Assembly: GCF_031656215.1 (NCBI RefSeq)
Contig: NZ_CP134228.1
Coordinates: forward strand, 434,001-498,000
Length of the DNA: 64,000 nucleotides
Direction: 5' to 3'
From: Mesorhizobium koreense
Lineage (GTDB): Bacteria > Pseudomonadota > Alphaproteobacteria > Rhizobiales > Rhizobiaceae
Shown: piece by piece, positions 9,237 to 16,204 of the stretch
Layout: each line of letters starts with the position of its first letter
How positions within the stretch are numbered: position 1 is the stretch's first letter
Program-made: the position numbers and the translations under genes
The notes under the pieces: model-generated
Seen by the model: only the letters and a program-made list of their open reading frames with translations
What the model was told of the DNA's origin: nothing
The model's database searches: none

Positions 9237-9261
9237 TAACAAGATCGGAGTGGTTTGTCAA
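9233..9261 (-). promoter_or_regulatory. Sigma-70-like promoter for the hydrolase-oxidoreductase operon
   Basis: On the minus strand a perfect TTGACA (9261-9256) is followed after 17 bases by TATCCA (9238-9233). It lies about 35 bases upstream of the ATG at 9201. Inferred from the pattern only. Confidence 0.35.
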
Positions 9262-9322
9262 TTTGCGAGGGCGGCCACACTGGTTCGTCATGCGGTTTCC
9301 AGAAACATCGGCGATATCTCAA

Positions 9323-9350
9323 TTGACAGACACGCCGATGTAGATAATAT
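9323..9350 (+). promoter_or_regulatory. Sigma-70-like promoter for the thiol dioxygenase operon
   Basis: TTGACA at 9323-9328 and TAATAT at 9345-9350 are 16 bases apart, about 40 bases before the ATG at 9392. Inferred from the pattern. Confidence 0.45.
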
Positions 9351-9367
9351 CAATAGGTGGGAAAGCA

Positions 9368-9382
9368 TCCTAAATAATAGGA
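9368..9382. promoter_or_regulatory. Candidate IclR-type operator, site C
   Basis: TCCTAAATAATAGGA has perfect 5-base arms around AATAA. It begins 17 bases after the predicted -10 box and its AGGA can serve as the ribosome site of the gene at 9392. The placement relative to promoter and start codon matches site A. Confidence 0.4.
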
Positions 9383-9391
9383 CGAATACAA

Positions 9392-9976
9392 ATGGTCAAG
9401 ATCGAAGGGAGGTTGAAGCTCCGCCGGTTTATCGCCGACATGACGCTCCTCGTTCATGAAGCCCACGGCGACGAGGCGATGATCCTGGAAAACGGGCGGC
9501 AACTGCTGGCCGACCTGATCTCGACCGATGATTGGCTGCCCCAGCGCTTCTCTGAACCGAACGCCCTCAAATACCGTCAATATCTGCTGCATTGCGATCC
9601 CCTGGGCCGCTTCTCCGTGGTGAGCTTCGTCTGGGGTCCGGGGCAGAGCACGCCGATACACGACCATACCACATGGGGGATCGTCGGTGTGCTGCGCGGC
9701 GCCGAGCTTTCCCAAGGCTACGATCTGGTCGAGGGAGTTCCCGTGGGAGGCAGGATCGAGCGGCTCGAGAGGGGCGAGGTGGCATGTGTGTCTCCGATCG
9801 TCGGCGACATCCACAAGGTCTTCAATGCGCTCGACGACCGCGCATCGGTCAGTATCCATGTCTATGGCGGCAACATCGGCCAGATCAGCCGCCACGTCTA
9901 CGATGACGAAGGCCGCATCTCGTCCTTCGTGTCGGGGTATCACAACGACATGCTTCCCAATCTTTGGGTAGCGTGA
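9392..9976 (+). CDS. Thiol dioxygenase of the cysteine/3-mercaptopropionate dioxygenase family
   Basis: 194 residues, a single cupin. Iron ligands are His90 and His92 (PIHDHTTWG) and His141 (GDIHKV). The Ser-x-His-x-Tyr outer-sphere triad is present as Ser154, His156 and Tyr158 (SIHVY). In the position where mammalian cysteine dioxygenase has arginine, this protein has Gln63 in KYRQYLLHCD. Bacterial Gln-type enzymes of the family are known as 3-mercaptopropionate dioxygenases, which turn a mercapto acid into the sulfinate with O2. That substrate is therefore the best guess, with cysteine as the alternative. It is the first gene of a four-gene operon with CoA-handling enzymes. Confidence 0.88.
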   Translation: MVKIEGRLKLRRFIADMTLLVHEAHGDEAMILENGRQLLADLISTDDWLPQRFSEPNALKYRQYLLHCDPLGRFSVVSFVWGPGQSTPIHDHTTWGIVGVLRGAELSQGYDLVEGVPVGGRIERLERGEVACVSPIVGDIHKVFNALDDRASVSIHVYGGNIGQISRHVYDDEGRISSFVSGYHNDMLPNLWVA

Positions 9977-10743
9977 TGGGTCCTGCAGTCTCTGTCGAGT
10001 GGCGCGGCCGCGCCATGGTTGCCACGCTCGCAGTGCCGACTGCCGGCAACGCATTGTCGGTCGCCATGGTCGAGGCACTGCATGGCGTGGTCGACGCGGC
10101 CGAGGAAGGTCGGGCGGCGCTTCTCTGCCTCCGCAACCAAGGCAACCGGTTCTGCACCGGCTTCGACCTGACAGCGGTCGAGGACGAGACGGATGCCAGC
10201 CTGCTTGCCCGGTTCGTGCGTATCGAGATGCTGCTCACACGAGTTCATTCCGCTCCATTCGCCACACTTGCTTTCGCCTCAGGCACGGCAACAGGGGCCG
10301 GAGCTGATCTCTACGCATCGTGTTCTCGACGCTATTGTGGACCTGATGCGAAGTTCTCTTTTCCAGGCGCGGGCTTTGGACTCGTGCTTGGGACCGGACG
10401 CCTCGCGGCGCTGGTCGGTGCGTCGTCCGCGCAGGAACTGGTGGCGTCGGGGCGCACGATCGACGCGCAGGAATCGATGAGACTCGGACTGAGCAACGCC
10501 ATGATCGCATGTGACGATTTCGAAGCAGTCCTCGAATCCGAGACGCAGGCGGCGGCCCGTCTGGATCGGCATACGCTTGCATCCGTGCGCAGCCTGCTTG
10601 CCGGCCGCGATGCCGATCGGGATCTCGCCGCGCTTGTGCGCTCGGCCGCGCGAGCGGGTCTCAAAGATCGCATCGTCGCACACCTCGCACGTGTGAAAGC
10701 CGGGCGTGCATCTGCCGCCGTGATGGGGAATGCATATGAATGA
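9976..10743 (+). CDS. Enoyl-CoA hydratase/isomerase (crotonase) family protein 1
   Basis: 255 residues. The ATG at 9976 overlaps the TGA of the dioxygenase (TGATG), so translation is coupled. The crotonase core is recognisable: an FCTGFDLTAVED segment in the place of the first oxyanion-hole loop, then ATGAGADLYASCSRRYCG with the second. It is a divergent member: the usual catalytic Glu positions are not obvious, so hydration is not assured. In context it may act on the CoA thioester made by the next gene, for example by eliminating or adding a group at C3. Substrate is unknown. Confidence 0.8.
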   Translation: MGPAVSVEWRGRAMVATLAVPTAGNALSVAMVEALHGVVDAAEEGRAALLCLRNQGNRFCTGFDLTAVEDETDASLLARFVRIEMLLTRVHSAPFATLAFASGTATGAGADLYASCSRRYCGPDAKFSFPGAGFGLVLGTGRLAALVGASSAQELVASGRTIDAQESMRLGLSNAMIACDDFEAVLESETQAAARLDRHTLASVRSLLAGRDADRDLAALVRSAARAGLKDRIVAHLARVKAGRASAAVMGNAYE

Positions 10744-12874
10744 CATGACGTCCGGAGCCGCCGGCCAGCGCGACACGGTCGAGGATCTGCGCACGATATT
10801 GTCGCCGCGCGGCGTGGCCCTCGTCGGCGCCACGGACGACGTCTCGAAGTTCGGTGGCCGCGCGTTGCGCTATTTGCTCCGGCACGGCTTCGAAGGGGGC
10901 ATCTACCCGATCAACCCATCGCGGACGGAAGTCCTCGGCCTGCCTTGCTTTCCAAGCATCGCGGCCATCGGAAAAACAGTCGACGTTGCGCTTCTGCTTG
11001 TGCCCGGCCGGCATCTGCTCTCGGCCGTGGAGGAATGCGGCGCGGCCGGCTTGCGTGGCGCCATCGTGGTCACCTCCGACTTCGCGGAGGCCGGGGCGGA
11101 AGGCGCTCGGCGTCAGGAGGAACTTGTCGCGGCGGGGCGCCGCGCAGGTGTTCGTCTGATCGGGCCCAACTGCCTCGGCTTTGTAAATCCCGCCAGGAAG
11201 CTTGCTCTTTCCTCTTCCGTCGCCCTCGCAGTCGACAGGTTGCCGTGCGGCGCTATCGGGATGGTGAGTCAGAGCGGCTCCGTGATGGCTTCTATGCTCA
11301 GTCATGCCTATGACGATGGCAGCGGCTTCAGCGTCTGCGCGACTGTCGGCAACCAGGCCGACATCGACGCTTGTGACTTCATCGACTATTTTGCCGAGGA
11401 TCCCGCTACACGGGTCGTCTGCGCCTATCTCGAAGGGGTGACAGACGGCGCGAGGCTGATCGCCTCGGCATCACGCTGCCGTGCAGCGGGGAAGCCGCTG
11501 CTGATCGTCAAGTCGGGACGCACCGCTGCGGGCGCCGCGATCGCGCAGTCGCACACGGCAAGCCTTGCGGGTTCATACGAGGTGCTGGAGGCCGTGTGCC
11601 GGAGGCATTCGGCCGTGCTGCTCGACGACCCGGAGAACATGATCAAGACAGCCGAGTTCCTCGCCGCCTATGGCGTGCCTCGCACCGATGGTATCGCGGC
11701 GCTGACCCCGTCGGGCGGAACGGCCGCGATCACCGGCGACCGCATCTCCGCGGCGGGGCTGCGGCTCGCCGAGCCGAATGCATCGACCGTGGCCAAGCTT
11801 CGCGCGATCTTCGGCACGACGCGCCACGTCAATCCGCTCGATGTCGGCGGCATGCCCGCAGACAAGATGATGGAGGCCGCGGTGCGGCCGATCGAGATCT
11901 TCGCCGCGGACCCGGATGTGGGCACCATCGCGGTGGCGATCGCGACCTCGCCGGCACTGGAAAAGAAGGCGGCCGAATGGTCGCAGGCCGCGGAGCATTG
12001 CAGCAAGCCCGTTATGTTCGTGGTTACGCCTGGTTCGGTGCTCGACCCTGTGCGCAAGGTGCTGCGCGACCACGGACGGCCCTACTGCAACACCATGGAC
12101 CAAGCGATCGCGGTGCTACGTGCCTCGGCAGCAGCAACGACCGGGGAAGGGGCGGACGTACCGGTCCGCCCAACGGACATGCCTCATCCCGTTGAAGCAG
12201 CACGGGCACTGCAGCCGGGACGGCTCCTCGAGCCGGAAGCCAAGTTGCTGCTCTCCGCCGCCGGCATCCCGGTCACCCGTGAGATGGTGGCGAGGGATGT
12301 CGACGCGGCCGTCGAATTCGCGGAAACGCTGGGCGGGCCGGTGGTGCTGAAGATCGTCTCGCGCGAGATCGTGCACAAATCCGACATTGGCGGCGTCAAG
12401 GTTGGGCTCGGCGGCGAAGGAGCGGTCCGGGCCGGCTGGGACGGGATCATGGCAAGCGTTGCCACGCACGCGCCGGAGGCGAAACTGGAAGGCCTGCTTG
12501 TCCAGGAGATGGCTGGTGCTGCGACAGAGATGATCGTCGGTGCACGCTGGGATCCGCAGTTCGGGCCGACCGTGCTCGTCGGCATGGGAGGGGTGCAGGT
12601 CGAGCTCATTCGCGACGTCCGCATCGCTCTCGCCCCGCTCTCGCCAGGGCAGGCGGCCGACCTGGTGCGGACCTTGAGGCTATGGCCGCTGCTCGACGGC
12701 TACCGTGGTCGGCCGAAAGCGGACATGGAGGCACTCTGCGACGCGCTGGCATGTCTATCATGGTTGGTCGCGGACCTGGACGGACGGCTGACGGATATCG
12801 AGATCAACCCGCTCTTCGTGCGTGAGGCGGGCAAGGGAGTGCTTGCCGTTGATGCGCGTGGCGTGCTCGCCTGA
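10736..12874 (+). CDS. NDP-forming acyl-CoA synthetase (acetate-CoA ligase family)
   Basis: 712 residues from the ATG at 10736, chosen because GGGGA lies 6 bases upstream; an ATG at 10730 abuts it. The start overlaps the previous stop. Domains in order: CoA-binding Rossmann domain (about 15-140, with RGVALVGATDDVSKFGGR), succinyl-CoA-ligase flavodoxin-like domains (about 145-460, with SQSGSVMASM), and a C-terminal ATP-grasp domain (about 490-700, with GPVVLKIVS and KSDIGGVKVGL). Such fused enzymes join a carboxylic acid to CoA with ATP or GTP cleavage to NDP. Placed after a thiol dioxygenase, it could activate a sulfino acid or its product. Confidence 0.88.
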   Translation: MNDMTSGAAGQRDTVEDLRTILSPRGVALVGATDDVSKFGGRALRYLLRHGFEGGIYPINPSRTEVLGLPCFPSIAAIGKTVDVALLLVPGRHLLSAVEECGAAGLRGAIVVTSDFAEAGAEGARRQEELVAAGRRAGVRLIGPNCLGFVNPARKLALSSSVALAVDRLPCGAIGMVSQSGSVMASMLSHAYDDGSGFSVCATVGNQADIDACDFIDYFAEDPATRVVCAYLEGVTDGARLIASASRCRAAGKPLLIVKSGRTAAGAAIAQSHTASLAGSYEVLEAVCRRHSAVLLDDPENMIKTAEFLAAYGVPRTDGIAALTPSGGTAAITGDRISAAGLRLAEPNASTVAKLRAIFGTTRHVNPLDVGGMPADKMMEAAVRPIEIFAADPDVGTIAVAIATSPALEKKAAEWSQAAEHCSKPVMFVVTPGSVLDPVRKVLRDHGRPYCNTMDQAIAVLRASAAATTGEGADVPVRPTDMPHPVEAARALQPGRLLEPEAKLLLSAAGIPVTREMVARDVDAAVEFAETLGGPVVLKIVSREIVHKSDIGGVKVGLGGEGAVRAGWDGIMASVATHAPEAKLEGLLVQEMAGAATEMIVGARWDPQFGPTVLVGMGGVQVELIRDVRIALAPLSPGQAADLVRTLRLWPLLDGYRGRPKADMEALCDALACLSWLVADLDGRLTDIEINPLFVREAGKGVLAVDARGVLA

Positions 12875-12891
12875 GACAGGAAAGAAAAGAA

Positions 12892-13629
12892 ATGAACGAG
12901 ATAATCTACGAATCTGGCGACGGCATCGCCCGCATCGTCCTCAACAGGGCGGAGAAGCGAAACGCGATCAATGAGGCGATGGCTATAGGCCTCTACGAGG
13001 CCTGGAAGCGTTTCCAGTCGAGTGACGATCGTGTCGCGGTAGTTATCCCGGCGGGTGATGACTTTTCTGTTGGTGCCGACATCAAGTCACGGCCGCAGAA
13101 TTTTCCACTTGCGATTCCCGGGATCGGCGTCGACGTGACCAAGCCCGTCGTCATCGCGGTCGACGGCTGGTGTACCGGCGGCGCGGTGGTAATGGTGCAG
13201 ATGGCCGACATCTGCGTAGCGACCGAGCGTGCGAAGTTCCTCTATCCGGAAGCCAAGCGCGGTTTCACGGGCGGCATGATCGCCGGAATTGCAAACCGTA
13301 TCCCGCACAAGATAGCGATGGAGATGATGCTGCTTGGCGACGAGATTTCGGCGCGCCGGGCCTACGAGGTCGGCTTCGTCAATAAGCTTGTCGCTCCCGA
13401 GGAGCTAAATGCTGTGGCGATGGACTATGCACGGCGCTTGACAAGGTGCGCGCCCCTAGTCGTCGCCCAGTTGAAGCAAATGGCTGCCGAGCTTGTACCG
13501 CTAGGATCCGCTGAGCGCGGTGCACAACTGCGTTACGCGCTCCAAGCGATCCGCGAAAGCGATGACGCGAAGGAGGGCGTGGCGAGTTTCATCGAGAAGC
13601 GGATGCCGGTATTCACCGGAAAGCTGTAA
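12892..13629 (+). CDS. Enoyl-CoA hydratase/isomerase (crotonase) family protein 2
   Basis: 245 residues, starting 17 bases after the synthetase with AGGAAAG upstream. The crotonase motifs are clearer than in protein 1: IVLNRAEKRNAIN at the N-terminus, an FSVGADIKSRP oxyanion loop, and DGWCTGGAVVMVQMADICVA. The loop after GADI lacks the usual second Glu, so the reaction may be isomerisation, hydrolysis or elimination rather than hydration. It closes the operon thiol dioxygenase-crotonase-synthetase-crotonase. A role in removing sulfite or water from an activated acid is inference. Confidence 0.85.
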   Translation: MNEIIYESGDGIARIVLNRAEKRNAINEAMAIGLYEAWKRFQSSDDRVAVVIPAGDDFSVGADIKSRPQNFPLAIPGIGVDVTKPVVIAVDGWCTGGAVVMVQMADICVATERAKFLYPEAKRGFTGGMIAGIANRIPHKIAMEMMLLGDEISARRAYEVGFVNKLVAPEELNAVAMDYARRLTRCAPLVVAQLKQMAAELVPLGSAERGAQLRYALQAIRESDDAKEGVASFIEKRMPVFTGKL

Positions 13630-13980
13630 TCTCATACATTCTGGTGGCTCAGCGAACGCAAACGTAATTCTCGTCATCACTTGTGGCAGCGCGCCAAAGA
13701 CTACCGAGAGCCCCCCATGATACGCTATGGCCGCCGGTACTACGCTCGGGCAAAGAGCGGCAAATAGACGGTGGGTGAAAAGTGTAATGACGGTGGCGAT
13801 CGGCGGTAAAAAGTTCGAATCGCTTCGAGTGAGATTGAAGATCTCCGATCCCATCCGACATTAGAATTCCGAGCAAAATGCCAACGAGATTCGTTGACAA
13901 AATTGCGTCTGGCACAACCGGTCAGCCGCAGTTGGGAAACAACACGCCGGTGGGTTTCTCGCTGACCCCCACATCGTCGT
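13630..13980. other. Intergenic region, no gene recognised
   Basis: About 350 bases between the crotonase operon and the Cys-rich gene. Several short open frames are present, but none has a ribosome site plus coding character. The base composition is less GC-rich than in the neighbours. No clear terminator hairpin was found. Confidence 0.55.
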
Positions 13981-14199
13981 CTATTTCGTGTGGGCGGCGA
14001 TCACCTTGGCGCAGGCTGGCGAGAGCTTCTCTTTTTGCTCCGCGAGACAAGCGAACGGACGACCATCACCCGGCTTGACGCCCGGGCAGAGCTTCTGGAA
14101 GTCGCCCTTGCAGGCCATCTTTTCGGCCATGGTCTGTGCCATCGCCGTCTCCGAAATCAGCAACGCGGAAAGTATCGCGGCACCAAACAGCCACCGCAT
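13981..14199 (-). CDS. Small secreted Cys-rich repeat protein 1
   Basis: 72 residues. A signal peptide (about 1-22, ending MAQ) is followed by one short domain with the spacing CKGDFQKLCPGVKPGDGRP..CL..K..LSPAC. This four-cysteine pattern (C-x6-7-C-x11-12-C-x11-12-C) is that of the Cys-rich repeat (GLG1-like) domain found singly in small alphaproteobacterial periplasmic proteins. Function is unknown. A purine-rich ribosome site (GGGAGGAATGCC) precedes the ATG. A paralogue lies at 14520-14762 on the other strand. Confidence 0.75.
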   Translation of the reverse strand: MRWLFGAAILSALLISETAMAQTMAEKMACKGDFQKLCPGVKPGDGRPFACLAEQKEKLSPACAKVIAAHTK

Positions 14200-14519
14200 G
14201 GCATTCCTCCCTCTATACCAATGAGCGCATCAGATGATTGCTTACCGCCCGGCGTGTCAATCTACGCGGTAGGCGCATCTTATTCCATCATCCCGCACCG
14301 GTAGACGATGATCGAAATGCATAGGGCCCTGAGACTTTTGCCGGAGAGTCCGACCCGAAATTAATACTATTGATCCCGATCCTTGCGGCGACGAAGCATT
14401 GTACGCTGTCGAGCGCCGGACGATCTATGTGGTCGGCCCATCCATTTCATGGTTCCAATTGAAGGCGACGTTTCATTTAGCGCAGTGCAGCGTTTCAACA
14501 GCGACCTGGAGGAGGCGAA
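14200..14519. other. Divergent intergenic region between the two Cys-rich paralogues
   Basis: About 320 bases that must hold promoters for both small genes. I see no convincing coding frame, strong hairpin or clear operator. Confidence 0.5.
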
Positions 14520-14762
14520 ATGCATACACTGAGGATGGTGACGATACTCTTGTTTTCGGCAGGCGTATTTTCGGTCTTGCCATTTGGCTCGGCCGCTTAT
14601 GCGCAGTCATTGGATTATTGTAAGAAGGATGCGGCGAGGCTCTGCAAGGGAGTGCAGATGGGCGAAGGCAGGATGCTCAAGTGCCTCAAGGCTCACGAAG
14701 ACGACCTTACAGTAGGCTGCGCCAAGGAGCTCAAGACCCTCAAGGCCAAGATGGGGAAATAG
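14520..14762 (+). CDS. Small secreted Cys-rich repeat protein 2
   Basis: 80 residues with a signal peptide (about 1-29, ending AYAQ) and the same four-cysteine domain as the protein at 13981-14199: CKKDAARLCKGVQMGEGR, then KCLKAHEDDLTVGC. The ATG has GGAGG about 6 bases upstream. The two genes diverge and are clear paralogues, probably exported to the periplasm and disulfide-bonded. Function is unknown. The RND efflux operon begins 272 bases downstream on the same strand, but nothing links the two functionally. Confidence 0.75.
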   Translation: MHTLRMVTILLFSAGVFSVLPFGSAAYAQSLDYCKKDAARLCKGVQMGEGRMLKCLKAHEDDLTVGCAKELKTLKAKMGK

Positions 14763-15034
14763 GCGCCCGCGCCTGAAGGCAGTGAGTTTGCCCGGCAAAG
14801 CATTGGTTTGCGGGAGAGACAAGCGGACCGGCAATCGGACCGCGTAGCATTGCCGATGCGAGCAAGGTGGACTTTTCGTCCGGCGCATGGACTTCGGCGA
14901 TTTTCATCGCCTCCGGCGTTCCGACAATAAACGGAACTATGGGCGGCGGCGAACGGGCAGCCTGCATTTTCGCCCGCTATTCAACGTTCGCGCGATCACG
15001 CATCGTCGTGGAGACCTGGAGGGGAACCAGGCTG

Positions 15035-16204
15035 ATGTATGTTATCACGAAGCCCTCGTTCCGTTCTGCGGGGGCGCTCCTGGCAACGGGGCTTTTGCCC
15101 TTGCTTCTGGCGGCGTGCGACAAGGGAAACGACTATATCCCGCCGCCGCCGCCAAAGGTGGACGTCGCGCTGCCACTTAAGCAGGACGTGCAGCGCTATC
15201 TTTATACCACGGGCAGTACCGACGCCGTCTCCAGCACGACGCTCGTCGCACGTGTCCAGGGATTCGTCGAGAAGATCGACTACCAGGACGGCGACGCGGT
15301 CAAGTCGGGGGACGTCCTTTTCATCATCGAACAGCAGCCCTACCAACTGGCGCTGCAACAGGCGCAGGCCGCCCAGGCTGGCGCCGAGGCGGCGGCGAAA
15401 CAGTCCGAACTCACATACAACCGGCAGGTCGATCTTTTCGCCAAGCACGTCGCCGCACAACAGGATGTCGACAACGCCGCCGCGCAGCGCGACGCCGATC
15501 GGGCCAGACTGAAGCAGACCGAGGTCGACACCAAACAGGCTGAGCTCAATCTCGGCTATACCGAGGTGAAGGCTCCCTTCGACGGCATCGCGACGGCCCA
15601 CCAGGTCTCGATCGGCGAACTCGTCGGCACCGGCGGGGCGACGACGCTTGCGAGCGTCATCCAGTTGAATCCGATCTACGCGCAATTCAGCATCAGCCAG
15701 GGTGACGTGCAGCGCATCCGCACGGAGATCGCCAAGCGCGGGCTGACGACGGAGGAGTTGAAGAAGATCCCGGTCGAACTCGGCCTCGAAAGCGAGAAAG
15801 GCTATCCGCACAAGGGAACGCTCGACTACGCCGCGCCATCCGTCGCCTCGACGACGGGTACGTTGCCGGTGCGCGCCATGCTCGCCAACGCCGACCGTGT
15901 GCTGCTGCCCGGCTATTTCGTCCGCGTCCGCATACCGCTCGGCACGGAGCCCGATCGGCTGCTGGTGCCCGACCGCGCGCTCGGCTCGGATCAGGGCGGT
16001 CGCTATCTGCTGGTCGTCGGCAAGGATAATGTCGTCGAGCAACGTCCCGTCACGATCGGTGAACAGGTTGGCCAGCTTCGCGTCGTCGAATCGGGCATCA
16101 CCGACGGCGACAGCGTTCTCGTCTCCGGCCTGATGCACGCCGTGCCGGGCGAGCAGGTCGAGCCGACGACGACCAAGATAGACGCGAGCCCGGCGGCCCA
16201 ATGA
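15035..16204 (+). CDS. RND efflux pump periplasmic adaptor (AcrA/MexA type) lipoprotein
   Basis: 389 residues from the ATG at 15035, which has GGAGGGG upstream; the in-frame sequence back to 14867 is unlike protein. The lipobox LLAAC puts the acylated cysteine at residue 28. The membrane-fusion fold follows: barrel-sandwich half (TLVARVQGFVEKIDYQDGDAVKSGD), an alpha-helical hairpin (about 105-165, Ala/Gln-rich), the second lipoyl half (LGYTEVKAPFDG) and beta-barrel. It bridges the inner-membrane pump to an outer-membrane channel, which is not encoded here. Its stop overlaps the start of the pump gene. Confidence 0.93.
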   Translation: MYVITKPSFRSAGALLATGLLPLLLAACDKGNDYIPPPPPKVDVALPLKQDVQRYLYTTGSTDAVSSTTLVARVQGFVEKIDYQDGDAVKSGDVLFIIEQQPYQLALQQAQAAQAGAEAAAKQSELTYNRQVDLFAKHVAAQQDVDNAAAQRDADRARLKQTEVDTKQAELNLGYTEVKAPFDGIATAHQVSIGELVGTGGATTLASVIQLNPIYAQFSISQGDVQRIRTEIAKRGLTTEELKKIPVELGLESEKGYPHKGTLDYAAPSVASTTGTLPVRAMLANADRVLLPGYFVRVRIPLGTEPDRLLVPDRALGSDQGGRYLLVVGKDNVVEQRPVTIGEQVGQLRVVESGITDGDSVLVSGLMHAVPGEQVEPTTTKIDASPAAQ

